Of a DNA stretch of 32,685 nt, positions 1 through 8,232 are shown piece after piece (position 1 is the stretch's first letter; the number at the start of each line of letters is the position of its first letter). The notes under the pieces are model-generated. The model made no database searches. It saw only the letters and a program-made list of their open reading frames with translations, and was not told the DNA's origin. A program made the position numbers and the translations under genes. The DNA comes from Kiritimatiellia bacterium. GTDB lineage: Bacteria; Verrucomicrobiota; Kiritimatiellia; RFP12; UBA1067. Where the stretch lies: assembly GCA_028686345.1 (NCBI GenBank), contig JAQUCE010000057.1, positions 1-32,685 of the forward strand, in the 5' to 3' direction.

Positions 1-395
1 TGTACTCGGGTACTTCCATTGCGGTTTATTCCCCAAGAGCCATAACGCTACCCGCCTGGTTAATTGTCAATCGTTGTCCCACTCGATGCTGTCTTGGACC
101 CCGGGGTGTCGGTTTACACTCGTCATTCTCGTGTTTGCCGCTTGGCCTGCACTCAGGTAAAAGAGGTCGGCACAATCCCAAATTTCATCTTTTCTCGGAG
201 CTATGTTTCAGATTCAGGGCTACACCCTTCACCTCGTAGGACTCGTTTCCTTTCTTGTTCGGCTCTATGTCCGATTTAGTCTTTCCACTACCGGGCGGTT
301 GACTAGACCTTACCCGGAGAGGCTTATTTAACTTCCGTTAAACTCCTCTTCGATTGGCAACCATTGCCAGGTTACCTTACCTCCAAAATCTTTTA
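1..395 (-). mobile_element. Probable 5' RNA part of a group II intron (truncated by window edge)
   Basis: No open frame here looks like a protein. Read on the minus strand the segment resembles the structured RNA ahead of a group II intron maturase gene: stem-rich sequence with GAACAAGAAAGGAAACGAG, GGTCTAGTCAACCGCCCGG and a final stretch ending GGAAGTACCCGAGTACA. In such introns the reverse transcriptase/maturase follows in domain IV, which would place it to the left of base 1, outside the window. I could not locate a convincing GUGCG-type 5' splice boundary, so the right-hand limit is approximate. RNase P RNA was considered and does not fit. The identification rests on remembered similarity and is moderate to weak. 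Confidence 0.4.
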
Positions 396-449
396 CCTTA
401 ACAAGTGCTGCAACAGGTTTTAAACAGTTCATTGATTGCTGTAACTCGA

Positions 450-755
450 TTATTTAAAATTTTCAAAATATTTATGTATGTCCATTCTTCCATGAATGAC
501 TGCGAGTATATCTATTTGTGTTTTACTAACAGTAAGGTATGCAATTCTGTAATGCCCATAGACTATAATTCTAACATTAGAAATGGATGGATTACCATAT
601 TTGTACCCAATATCTGGAAACTTAACCAAGAGGTCAACCTTTTGGCAAATGCCGTCTATGACTTTTTGCGCGGCAGTAGCATCATACTGCGCAATGTACT
701 CAAAGATATGTTTCAACCAATACTTGGCTTCATCAGTCCAGTTCAACTCGACCAT
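450..755 (-). CDS. parE: RelE/ParE-family toxin of a type II toxin-antitoxin pair
   Basis: This 101-residue protein has the length and pattern of ParE/RelE toxins. An N-terminal W-x-x-x-A-x-x-x-L helix (residues 6-25) is followed by a second helix, the F-P-D-x-G turn (about 46-50), an R-x-x-x-x-x-x-Y-R-I-A-Y strand pair (62-74), and a C-terminal strand with the I-H-G-R motif (87-90). ParE members inhibit gyrase and RelE members cleave mRNA on the ribosome; the sequence alone does not decide which. The gene starts inside the 3' end of the upstream antitoxin gene (13-bp overlap), so the two are translationally coupled. Family assignment is firm, target is not. Confidence 0.85.
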   Translation of the reverse strand: MVELNWTDEAKYWLKHIFEYIAQYDATAAQKVIDGICQKVDLLVKFPDIGYKYGNPSISNVRIIVYGHYRIAYLTVSKTQIDILAVIHGRMDIHKYFENFK

Positions 756-931
756 GACGAGATTTCTTTTTTGAAGTCTTCGTGTTTTGTTATAAGGCCC
801 TTGCTTGAATCTTCCAACCCACGGTCAATTATCTGGGCAAATATCAGCTCTCTTATTATTTCATTATAAGAACTGTCATCTGGTTGTTTTTCGACCAGCT
901 TGTTGATTTTTGCTTTTGCAATAGTTACCAT
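743..931 (-). CDS. Antitoxin of the ParE/RelE-type pair
   Basis: A 62-residue charged, helical protein encoded first in the operon and overlapping the toxin gene by 13 bp, the usual antitoxin-toxin order. Residues 1-35 (alternating K/E with hydrophobics) could form the DNA-binding and dimerisation part, and the tail rich in K, E and S would wrap the toxin. I do not recognise a specific antitoxin family. A ribosome site AAAGGA sits 7 bases before the ATG, and a good sigma-70-type promoter lies about 45 bases upstream, with an AT-rich near-palindrome (AATATATTAGTGAATATT) between promoter and start that could be the autoregulatory operator. The antitoxin role is inferred mainly from position. 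Confidence 0.75.
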   Translation of the reverse strand: MVTIAKAKINKLVEKQPDDSSYNEIIRELIFAQIIDRGLEDSSKGLITKHEDFKKEISSWSS

Positions 932-973
932 GTCATAATCCTTTCTTTAATATTCACTAATATATTTGCTTAA

Positions 974-1003
974 ATTATATCAATAACCTGGCAATCAAAG
1001 CAA
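974..1003 (-). promoter_or_regulatory. Sigma-70-type promoter of the toxin-antitoxin operon
   Basis: On the minus strand TTGCTT (1003-998) and TATAAT (979-974) are separated by 18 bases. Transcription would begin about 35 bases before the antitoxin ATG. The same TTGCTT/TATAAT pair, with 17-base spacing, precedes the SIR2-like gene at 30181. Confidence 0.6.
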
Positions 1004-1097
1004 GGTTACATTGTGAATTGCTGGGCGTAGGCGGGTTATCTTGTGCGTACCGTGCAAAACATGATATGACTAACGCAGTTTAAGAGATGAATGCAAT

Positions 1098-1199
1098 GCC
1101 GCTCATAGAGCGGCTACTACACCGAATGACAACCCGTGCAAATGGCTTGCAATCCGCCCTGCGTAGCACTGTAGCCGCGGGCCGTGACCGCGGGGGGCT
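1098..1199 (+). repeat. Composite dispersed repeat: stem-loop B plus 81-bp repeat E
   Basis: Bases 1098-1122 are a stem-loop (GCCGCTC-ata-GAGCGGC followed by TACTACAC). Bases 1119-1199 match, in inverted orientation and without length change, bases 7941-8021; a third partial copy starts near 29750. Shared core words include GCACTGTAGCCGCGGGCC and GCGGGGGGC. No protein-coding potential is visible. The rest of the gap up to 1640 holds further repeat pieces. Confidence 0.75.
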
Positions 1200-1399
1200 C
1201 GTTTGTTGTCAATTGTCAATTAATTCGGTTCGCGAAGCACCACACTGTCGTTTGCCGGCGCGTTCACGGCCCGCGCCCTACAGCTTCGGCCTGGCAACCA
1301 CTCGGTTGACGCGTTCCCTATGGCTCGTATTGCCTGCCACTCGGGCCCCTTAGGGACAGGCACTGGTTTTGCCCGAACGACAAGGCAAGCCTTCACTCT

Positions 1400-1421
1400 G
1401 GTTGAAAATGTAGGGTTGGCA
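1400..1421 (+). repeat. Short dispersed repeat (GTAGGGTTGGC word)
   Basis: The stretch around GTTGAAAATGTAGGGTTGGC recurs with one change at about 20438-20459 (GTTGAAAGTGTAGGGTTGGC), again inside a repeat-rich gap. The surrounding 1200-1640 shows no gene; it contains two copies of the word TTAGGGACAGGCACT about 200 bp apart (near 1349 and 1541). Confidence 0.5.
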
Positions 1422-1568
1422 GAACAAACCTTAGGCAACAGGTTTTTCTGTCACGCTCTTCTTTGATTCTGTTCACTCTTTTATGTTGCTTTTGAAGATG
1501 AACCTAGTACTTAAATCGTTAGCCGTGATTTAAGCATCTTTTAGGGACAGGCACTATCCAACGTGAGA

Positions 1569-1618
1569 GAGGCTTCCAGCCCCTCTAAGGCTGCCGAGGG
1601 GCAGGATGCCCATCCCAC
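1569..1618 (+). repeat. Dispersed repeat F, copy 1
   Basis: A roughly 50-bp GC-rich stretch containing GGCTTCCAGCCCCTC and GGATGCCCATCCCAC. A diverged copy in the same orientation lies at 29618-29666 (GGCTTCCAACCCCTC and GGATGCCCCTCCCAC). Both are followed by an ACTCGG-containing tail. Confidence 0.6.
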
Positions 1619-1644
1619 GTTACTTATAACTCGGTTGGCGCGCG

Positions 1645-4600
1645 CTATTGCTGCGGCACTCTTGGGCCAAATGTGAGGGAGGTTTGAATGGAATAGCCGC
1701 AGGTGCAACCTGAACTGGCCTCTGGTATCATTATCAATCCGCCAGCAGGTATAATGTTTATCCAGCATCCGGGACGAGTAACCTGCGTCAACCGTTTCGC
1801 ACTTTCTCCGCTCTCCGGAGCAATCATCCATGGATTTCCCCCACGCCAAAAAAGGCTGTTGCCTGATCCGGAAACGCCGCCGCAGCCATGACCACGGCGG
1901 TCCATTACCCAGTTTTCGACTTTTTTCCCTGTATCAAGGTTGTAGGCGTAGGGCCAGGCATAAGCAGTGCTGTTCATAATGACCGGGTGCCTGTTCTGCT
2001 GCCCATGTCCGTCATTTGCTTTTGTCTCAAAGCAGATATGCGAGGTCTGCCATTTATCCTCACCTGTCTCGGCATTATAAGCGTAAAGGGTGTATCGCAA
2101 GGCCTTGTTCTCCGGCTTTGATCCGCTTAACAATAAAGTTCCGCTGGCTACCTGCAGATAAACAGGCTCGGTGAAATCGAGTGCATTGATCTTGCGCCGA
2201 AAGATCTCTTTGCCGGTAGCAATTGACAGCGCAACGATCTCCTGGGTTCCTTCAGTGAACAGCTCGGAAACTTTCATGCGGCTCACGGTGCTGGTTGAGG
2301 CCGTCGACCCTGAAACCTCTAGAAAGTACAGGGTTTTATCATTGAAGACTATGGTGGTATTTAAGATCTTACCCCCTGAATAAACCCACCTTTTTTCAGC
2401 TGTTTCCTTATCCAGCGCGAAAACATTCACACTCGTGACAACACGCATGCCTGAGTACCAGAAGAAATTGTAGGCGGCCTTGGTCTGTTCGGAGTAAGAG
2501 GCGCCCTTCATGCAAGTTGACCCAAGCAGAAGCTCGCCGGTTTGCCCAACAAGGCCCCACTGCAGTGCTCCCTCCATTTTTATGGCAGGCACTTGATAGG
2601 TCTTGGAGAGAGTGCCGCTTTCAACATCAAGTGCCACACACTGGTCAGCAGCGGCCACATAGATGTTGTTTTCATCAACCGCCATACTGCCAGCATCAAG
2701 AAATGGTCCGAGGCGTCGGGAATCAGGGATCTCCTTTTCCCATAATACTGTGCCGTTATATGGGTTAACCCCATATGTTGAACTATATCCAGGGACAAAG
2801 AGTCGTCCGTTGCTATACAGTGGAGGGACAGTTCTGAAATGACGATCCACCATCCCGCTCGGCCCAGGTTCGCCGAACCACTGTATGTCCATCTCCTGAT
2901 TGATGGTTGCATCGCCGCTACTCGCTGTGCCACCGCCATCACCATAGGCATGTGTCCATGATCCCGCCCCCTCCAACGCGGCTCTGCGAAAGATACCAAC
3001 ACTCCAATCCTGTGCTGTAACAACACTCCAGTTTTGAAAACACTGTTTGCCCCAATCCTCCAATGCGCCCTGTTTGGTTTGTGCAGATGGCATTGTTAAG
3101 GCCAGAAGCCCTCCATCTGGTCGCACATAATTGCATAGCTGCTTGGGGGCAGAGGGAAGTTTTCCGTTTATAAACGCAGCCTCGCTCATGATCAAGTCAG
3201 CAAAGCAGGGGGGATAGGGCAGCTCGCTGCCGGTGATCTCATGCACCACAACTCTGGAGCCATAAATGCCTGCCTTTGAGAAACGGTTTCGCAGCCTCTC
3301 TGTCACAACAGGATCAGAGGAGATTGCAATCACTCGGCAACCAGTGGAGGCTGCCGCAGCTGACGCGAGTGTTCCGTCAACCGAATCAACGATCAGGCAG
3401 AAGCCGGGGCGCTGGCTCAGCCCATACTCCTTGAGAGTGGTTTGAAGAATTTTGGGCAGCACCGAGCCTTCCGCAGTTGAACCCGCAACAGAAGATCTCT
3501 TCGGCGTTCCTTCAACATCATTTTTCAGGCAGTACACAGCGCCCTGATCAGTTGAGGCAAACAAAGCTCCATCACTGATGGACATGCCGTAAACTCTGCC
3601 TTTGAGCTCCTGCTTCCAGATTTCAGATCCGTCCGCCAGTGAGTAGGCGCAGATATAACCATCGAAACCCGCGTAAAGGCTGTTAGTATCCAACAGTAGT
3701 GAGTATGGGCGTTTTACATTCGTTTTCCACTGCCAAACATTTTTCTTTAAAGCGGTATTTTTTTTAATTTTTTCCTCAAGAGCTTTAAGCGCGGCATCAA
3801 TGTGAGCAATTTCGGCCTCAAGCTTATCCTGGATTTCTTTGGTAGCCTCCCGCTGCTCTTTCAACTCTTTAGTTTGTAAGTCGCGTTTTGATTTCAGGGT
3901 CTTGGCTTCAGCTTCAAATTTATCTGTCACACTCTGAATCAACAGATTCTCTTGATTGATCGCGCGGTGGAATGATTTGAGTTGAAAAACCTCTTGCCCG
4001 GCAAATAAAGGCGTGACGCTATATATGGAGGTTGCATTGGCAATGACTCCAATGGCGTCAAGCTTCGCGACCTGGATGGAGGGAGCCGCAATATCATAAA
4101 CGTGTGCCTGTATGCCTTCACTCGGCCCGGATATCAGCTGGTCATCAATCAGAATAGCATCGCTGCCGCCTGTAAGATCTTTGCCCCATGATTTTGTTTG
4201 TCCGTAATGGTTGATCTTTTTGCCGGTTGTTCTGGAAAAAGAACTTACCGGGGTGTTGCGGCCAGTTGTAATAAACAGAGTATCGCGCGAAGCCAGCATA
4301 TGTCCCTGAGCGGAGACATCTATCTCTGAGCGCCATATTTCGCTGCCGTCGGCGATCTTTAAAGCATGTAGAAACACCCCCTCCACCGGAAAAAGACCAG
4401 AGGTGAAATAGAGTGCTCCATCATCAACAACTATGCCGCATCTGATCGGCCAGCGCGATATCATGCGTCCATTTCCTATTAACATTCTCGCGCGCAAAGT
4501 TTCGATGGGTCCGCCAGTGTATTTCCAGAGCTGCTTGCCTGTATCGAGATCAAGGCAGTATAAGTTGCCATCATCTGAGCCAGCGAAAAGAGAGTTGCCG

Positions 4601-4983
4601 GATATAGCCGGCGGTATTCTAACGGGCGCGCCGGTTACAAATTTCCAGATCAGATCGCCTGTCTTTGCGTTAATGCAATAAATGGTGTCATCTGCTGATG
4701 ATCCATAGTATAGCTTTCCATTAGCAATAACCGAGTGATAGCAGCGGTCATATGTCATCGCGTTTTCGAGCAGCTGCCCGGTGGCGAAGTTGAGGTTGGC
4801 CGGTGCCGGCCATGCCGGAGCAGGGGGGTGGGCTGAGGTGTGGCTCCAGGCAATGTGCAGCGGTAACGACAATGTTTCAGAGGATCGTCCGCTCCTGCTG
4901 ATCGAACCTTTGGCTGTTGGCCAGTCAGCAGCCTGTGTGATAAGAGGCAATAAAATCGCTAACAAAAATATTTTCATCATCAT
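1645..4983 (-). CDS. Exported PQQ-type beta-propeller protein with embedded methyltransferase-like domain
   Basis: The 1112-residue product begins with a signal peptide (residues 1-19, cleavage near T-Q-A|A). Residues 80-340 carry PQQ-like propeller blades (repeated I-Y-C-I-N-A-x-T-G-D-L-I-W-K type units). A charged coiled coil follows (350-412), then another blade (430-485), and then an unrelated stretch at about 505-665. That stretch looks like a class I SAM-methyltransferase fold: a strand with a glycine-poor motif I (L-I-V-D-S-V-D-G-T), the I-A-I-S-S-D-P acidic loop and L-P-Y-P-P-C-F-A-D-L-I. Residues 700-1100 form a second propeller ending in G-C-T-C-G-Y. Similar fusions are known in Planctomycetes-type genomes. 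The weak motif I and export signal suggest the methyltransferase part is structural or inactive. Ribosome site GAGGA lies 5 bases before the first of three consecutive ATGs. No operon partner is seen. Confidence 0.85.
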   Translation of the reverse strand: MMMKIFLLAILLPLITQAADWPTAKGSISRSGRSSETLSLPLHIAWSHTSAHPPAPAWPAPANLNFATGQLLENAMTYDRCYHSVIANGKLYYGSSADDTIYCINAKTGDLIWKFVTGAPVRIPPAISGNSLFAGSDDGNLYCLDLDTGKQLWKYTGGPIETLRARMLIGNGRMISRWPIRCGIVVDDGALYFTSGLFPVEGVFLHALKIADGSEIWRSEIDVSAQGHMLASRDTLFITTGRNTPVSSFSRTTGKKINHYGQTKSWGKDLTGGSDAILIDDQLISGPSEGIQAHVYDIAAPSIQVAKLDAIGVIANATSIYSVTPLFAGQEVFQLKSFHRAINQENLLIQSVTDKFEAEAKTLKSKRDLQTKELKEQREATKEIQDKLEAEIAHIDAALKALEEKIKKNTALKKNVWQWKTNVKRPYSLLLDTNSLYAGFDGYICAYSLADGSEIWKQELKGRVYGMSISDGALFASTDQGAVYCLKNDVEGTPKRSSVAGSTAEGSVLPKILQTTLKEYGLSQRPGFCLIVDSVDGTLASAAAASTGCRVIAISSDPVVTERLRNRFSKAGIYGSRVVVHEITGSELPYPPCFADLIMSEAAFINGKLPSAPKQLCNYVRPDGGLLALTMPSAQTKQGALEDWGKQCFQNWSVVTAQDWSVGIFRRAALEGAGSWTHAYGDGGGTASSGDATINQEMDIQWFGEPGPSGMVDRHFRTVPPLYSNGRLFVPGYSSTYGVNPYNGTVLWEKEIPDSRRLGPFLDAGSMAVDENNIYVAAADQCVALDVESGTLSKTYQVPAIKMEGALQWGLVGQTGELLLGSTCMKGASYSEQTKAAYNFFWYSGMRVVTSVNVFALDKETAEKRWVYSGGKILNTTIVFNDKTLYFLEVSGSTASTSTVSRMKVSELFTEGTQEIVALSIATGKEIFRRKINALDFTEPVYLQVASGTLLLSGSKPENKALRYTLYAYNAETGEDKWQTSHICFETKANDGHGQQNRHPVIMNSTAYAWPYAYNLDTGKKVENWVMDRRGHGCGGVSGSGNSLFWRGGNPWMIAPESGESAKRLTQVTRPGCWINIIPAGGLIMIPEASSGCTCGYSIQTSLTFGPRVPQQ

Positions 4984-5085
4984 GTAAATCCTCGACTTGC
5001 GGCCAAACCAATCTGCAAAATAACAATATATATGAAAGTGTTAAGCTCTGCAACCTGATAATTCCTGCTTGAAACGCAAGGGGTG

Positions 5086-5220
5086 CATCTGTGAATTGGT
5101 GCATATTACCGGATAGCCTTGAAAATCATTGTTGTCCACCGCATAGCGGAGGACATACTTATATTGCAAATAAAGTAAATCCGCCGTTACACGGTGGATT
5201 ATTGCAACGATTCACAGATG
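5086..5220. repeat. Diverged REPIN-like dyad nested in an 11-bp inverted repeat
   Basis: Two palindromes face each other: 5134-5154 (GTCC-a-CCGC-ata-GCGG-a-GGAC) and 5179-5199 (ATCC-g-CCG...CGG-t-GGAT), separated by 24 bases. Outside them lies an exact inverted repeat, CATCTGTGAAT at 5086-5096 and ATTCACAGATG at 5210-5220. The ATTCACAGAT word recurs at 26534 beside another copy of the palindrome. The 5000-5327 gap holds no gene. Confidence 0.75.
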
Positions 5221-5327
5221 TGCCCAAACACAAGCCTGCTGTTTCACATACTCTGTTTTTGCTTTTCCAACGGTATGCTCATGACTAACGCTCCCAGTGC
5301 CCGCGAGCAGGCGCTCGCCGGTTGCCG

Positions 5328-5698
5328 TCAGAATATTATCGCATTTAGAATATCCATAATGCCCTGCGCACAATAAACCCGATTTCGTTTAGATGCATCA
5401 ACTTGCACTAACACGCCTGATTCTATTAACTTATCAACTCCCCTCTGCGCGGTTGAAAATGCCAAATCCAATTTCTCGGATATCCGCTTTAACGTACAGT
5501 ATGGATTTTCCTCAATCATCTCTAATATTCTTAATGGCACTTTGCTTCGTCCTATTGCTTGCTGACGCCAGATAATCAACAAAGAGTTCATTCTTCCCGC
5601 CCTGCTAAGCGCATCCTCCGACATGCGGGCAACACCGTTAAGGAAATACTCAATCCACTCGTTCCATGCTCCTTTTTGGTAGTCCCTTTCCAAGACAA
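5328..5698 (-). pseudogene. C-terminal remnant of a Fic-family protein
   Basis: The frame reads L-E-R-D-Y-Q-K-G-A-W-N-E-W-I-E-Y-F-L-N-G-V, the conserved helix after the Fic catalytic core. A winged-helix domain follows (I-L-E-M-I-E-E-N-P-Y-C-T-L-K-R-I-S-E-K-L-D-L-A...). Fic proteins transfer AMP or similar groups to target proteins. The catalytic HPFxxGNGR motif and everything before it are missing, so this is a non-catalytic fragment of about 120 residues. At its upstream edge (about 5696-5700) the reading frame changes abruptly to a helicase-like sequence from a TOTE-type protein, indicating a deletion that fused two formerly separate genes out of frame. An apparent ATG at 5693 is internal to the Fic homology and is not a natural start. 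Confidence 0.75.
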
Positions 5699-6290
5699 TA
5701 CTCCAAAATCATGTTTCAATAACTCCGCGACTGCAAGATCTTGCTTGGCCCAAAGTTCCCCTGTAAACGACACATTAAGCTCCACGCCTTCATAGCGTTT
5801 ATCTTCAACTACGACAATAATCCCCAACTCCTGAAAAAGAACCAGCAAATCATCAAGACAACCACGGGGCAACCCGATGTACTCACCGGTATCATCAGCG
5901 CAACCAATAACGCGTGGTTTTCCGTAAACAGAAAGTCGCATAGATTGCGCTTTATAAAATTCAGGATTCTGAAATGCGGCCAACCTCACAATTTCATTTA
6001 ACAAATAAACTGTTACCGCATAAAGCTGCTCCTCTCTGCAATGGCAATGCAATCAAGTTTCCGAATCCGCCGCTTGGTAAATTATCCTGATTAGGAAAGA
6101 GCCTGTCATACGAATCGAGCCCCATATCCGGTCGAACCATCATCGCTTCCGTAATGAGAGAAGAACCCATTTGCCTCGCCAGACGAGCAGGAACTTCTTT
6201 TTCGAAAAATATCCAAACATGCCCGCCGTTTCCAGAACGGGAGCGCTCTAAAGCAACTGGAATGTCCCGATTCCCACATCTCCTGTTTGC
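5698..6290 (-). pseudogene. Remnant of a TOTE conflict-system primase-helicase
   Basis: Two frames carry recognisable pieces. From about 6280 to 5997 the frame shows the archaeo-eukaryotic primase signature of TOTE conflict systems (L-E-R-S-R-S-G-N-G-G-H-V-W, S-Y-D-R-L-F-P-N-Q-D, G-G-F-G-N-L-I-A-L-P-L-Q, G-N-S-L-F-V) and then stops. From about 6001 to 5698 another frame continues with F-Q-N-P-E-F-Y-K-A-Q-S-M-R, L-P-R-G-C-L-D-D-L-L and L-L-K-H-D-F-G-V-L, the segment just before the helicase Walker A region. The N-terminal zinc-binding part, the linker between primase and helicase, and the helicase motor are absent, so at least two internal deletions or frameshifts are needed. The gene is dead. 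The 6290-6447 stretch has no further clear homology. Confidence 0.75.
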
Positions 6291-6447
6291 CGCGATATTC
6301 CATAAGATCACCGATCTGCCAGTTGATGGACATCGGCACCGAATAGCAACCATTTTGTAAACTTTTTAATGTCTTCATTATAATCCACTGAATGAACTTA
6401 TTGCATGGCAGGCAAAGAAGATTTTGTTTGTCATAACACCTCTAACA

Positions 6448-7098
6448 TCACACCGGCGGATAGCAGGGTTTGCCCCAGGCTTCCTCGGCATTCTCCATAA
6501 TGATATGAATGATAGCAGGAACGAGATCCTGCATAATGCGATACCCATCGCGCACCTGATCGCGGTTGACCTTGCTCTCCCAGGTAGCCCCGCCATGCAC
6601 CAGCTGGTTGCGCAGCACATACAGGCGGTCAAAAAGGATACCGACAAAAACCACCGTGTCCTTAATTGCCAAAGCTTTCTGGGCCATAGCGCGGCTCCGC
6701 TCAAACTTCTTAACCCATTGTTCCTCTGTCAGCCTGCCATTGTGATAATCCCAAAAATAGCGCGACACATATTGATTGTCGATGAACAGACGGATCTTGC
6801 CGGAGTAATTTTTCCAGACAATATTGTAAATCAGATCTTCGTTGTCCAACCGCAGAAGTCGCCCTAGAAACTCCTTGAACGAGTCACGCTTCATCAGCTC
6901 CTGACCGGGCTTAAACTCCTGTGCATACGCTGCATTAAACGCGATCCACAGGAAGATAAACTTAGCATCCGGCGACGAGCTTTCATTCGCCGCCTTCAAC
7001 CAGCTCAACGCCCGATGCACCCGCAGATAAACATCCTGCGGCAACGTCTCCCCCAGCTCATGCTGACGAGTTTTTAGTGTGTCAAAATTAAGTTTCAT
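6448..7098 (-). CDS. HEPN-domain protein, candidate ribonuclease/defence factor
   Basis: A 216-residue all-helical protein with an R-N-Q-L-V-H-G sequence at residues 163-169. This is the R-x4-H catalytic motif of HEPN RNases, on a hydrophobic helix (V-F-V-G-I-L-F-D-R-L-Y-V-L), and a second conserved helix is F-I-F-L-W-I-A-F-N (47-55). HEPN proteins commonly act as toxins, abortive-infection effectors or RNA-binding partners. The gene is intact and has a strong ribosome site (GGAGGAG, 8 bases before ATG). It is sandwiched between broken defence genes on the same strand: a sacsin-like C-terminus upstream and the TOTE/Fic remnants downstream. Its catalytic motif is preserved, so it may still function. 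The exact HEPN subfamily cannot be fixed from sequence alone. Confidence 0.7.
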   Translation of the reverse strand: MKLNFDTLKTRQHELGETLPQDVYLRVHRALSWLKAANESSSPDAKFIFLWIAFNAAYAQEFKPGQELMKRDSFKEFLGRLLRLDNEDLIYNIVWKNYSGKIRLFIDNQYVSRYFWDYHNGRLTEEQWVKKFERSRAMAQKALAIKDTVVFVGILFDRLYVLRNQLVHGGATWESKVNRDQVRDGYRIMQDLVPAIIHIIMENAEEAWGKPCYPPV

Positions 7099-7160
7099 TT
7101 AATAACTCCTCCTGTTTTCAAAACTTTCTTTCTCTAAACCTTTATCATTTGAATGCAGCT

Positions 7161-7721
7161 TCAACTCTCGCACTCAAGAATGGTTTTAAGATCACATAAA
7201 TGAGTTTCCACAAAACAGATGCCAGTATTCTCATCGCCGAGTGATATGGGAATTTCGCAACTGTCTGCACTTACAACCGCTTCCCATAAATCACCCATCA
7301 CATCATCATTCACAAATTCTTTGTACTTGGCTGCACAAACAGGACAAAGTGCTAAAAAATTGGCTTCATCTTCCTTGGGTAAAAACTTGCGGGCGAGCAT
7401 CTCCTTTTTCTCAAAATAGTGAGTTCCATCGCGCTTCTTAAAAGGCATCTCCCTTTTACATATCTGGCAGATCATCTGCCCAGCATCATTGGTGTACTGA
7501 TTACGAAGCCACGTAATTGGATCAATTGCGTTGGTGGTGGTTCTAACGCTTCTGCTTCGTTTTTCAAATTTTTTATTTGGCGCACCAGATAATCGCTCCT
7601 CTGTTTTTTCCTGCCGCCTTTCAGGATTAACAACTGGCTTGTCTGGGAAACTGACAGGTTGTTGTCTTTGCGATTCGATTTTATTTTTAAATCCCCGATA
7701 ACCAGTAGTCAATGCAACACG
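7161..7721 (-). pseudogene. C-terminal zinc-finger end of a sacsin-like ATPase protein (truncated)
   Basis: The frame has no ATG: it runs from a stop codon at 7722-7724 to its own stop, with only a TTG near the beginning. Residues about 70-180 resemble the C-terminal tail of large proteins with a sacsin N-terminal ATP-binding-like domain. They include L-R-N-Q-Y-T-N-D-A-G-Q-M-I-C-Q-I-C-K-R-E-M-P-F, then Y-F-E, then L-C-P-V-C-A-A-K-Y, a four-cysteine zinc site (C-x2-C ... C-x2-C), and a final E-T-H-L-C-D-L-K strand. Such proteins occur in bacterial defence loci. Preceding residues are charged, low-complexity linker. The ATPase portion is not in the window, so this is most likely a decay product. 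It could alternatively be a small stand-alone zinc protein with a TTG start at 7712. Confidence 0.6.
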
Positions 7722-7897
7722 TCACCCTTGCAGCGGGCACACTTCCTGTAAATTATGGATTGGACATATTTTGACATAGTCATGCAGCCGTTGCAAGGGC
7801 AAATCTGGCTATAAAACAAGCCGAAACACACGTTTTCTCCGAATAGTCAAACTTTCGATGGGAGTTTTATGAATTTGTACCGGCAAGCGAAAGTGGA

Positions 7898-8044
7898 GTG
7901 CAGTGCGAGCCGCAAGCTGCCAGGCGGTTGACCGCGAACGAGCCCCCCGCGTTCAAGGCCCGCGGCTACAGTGCTGCGCAGGACGGATTGCAAGGCATTT
8001 ACAAGAGTTGTCGTTCGGTGTCGCTCATAGAGCGACTACTACAC
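7898..8044 (-). repeat. Composite dispersed repeat E plus stem-loop B (inverted copy)
   Basis: Bases 7941-8021 are the inverted equal-length partner of 1119-1199; 7898-7966 also matches the copy near 29750-29820 in reverse. Bases 8020-8044 form stem-loop B (GTCGCTC-ata-GAGCGAC then TACTACAC). The 7725-7897 stretch just before shows no gene or clear repeat. Confidence 0.75.
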
Positions 8045-8092
8045 CTGCGCTGCACTTTGAAGCCCCAGCCGTCATGCACGCCTTGTCATGCG

Positions 8093-8117
8093 GTGTAGTA
8101 GCCGCTCTACCAGCGGC
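8093..8117 (-). repeat. Stem-loop B, facing the copy at 8020
   Basis: GTGTAGTAG followed by GCCGCTC-tac-CAGCGGC. It is the reverse-oriented partner of 8020-8044, so the two elements form an inverted pair about 50 bp apart, as in REPIN-like doublets. Confidence 0.6.
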
Positions 8118-8232
8118 AGCCCATGTTTTGTATCGCGAGTCGGAACGCTTGATGATTGGTCATAAAAGCGCCACCCTGCGGTCATGGCCAACGCACCTTT
8201 TGAATTCTGTCTTCTGTATTACAACATGGTTC

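Noticed and set aside
1..395. RNase P RNA or tmRNA
   Set aside because: The conserved GAGGAAAGTC-type RNase P words and a tRNA-like tmRNA end are absent; the fit to a group II intron is better though not certain.
405..869. 154-residue plus-strand frame over the toxin-antitoxin genes
   Set aside because: Opposite strand of two well-supported overlapping genes with promoter; no ribosome site.
5588..6052. 154-residue minus-strand frame as a complete gene
   Set aside because: Its first 17 residues and last 34 residues are out-of-frame readings of neighbouring remnants; only the middle is helicase-like, so it is part of the decayed TOTE gene.
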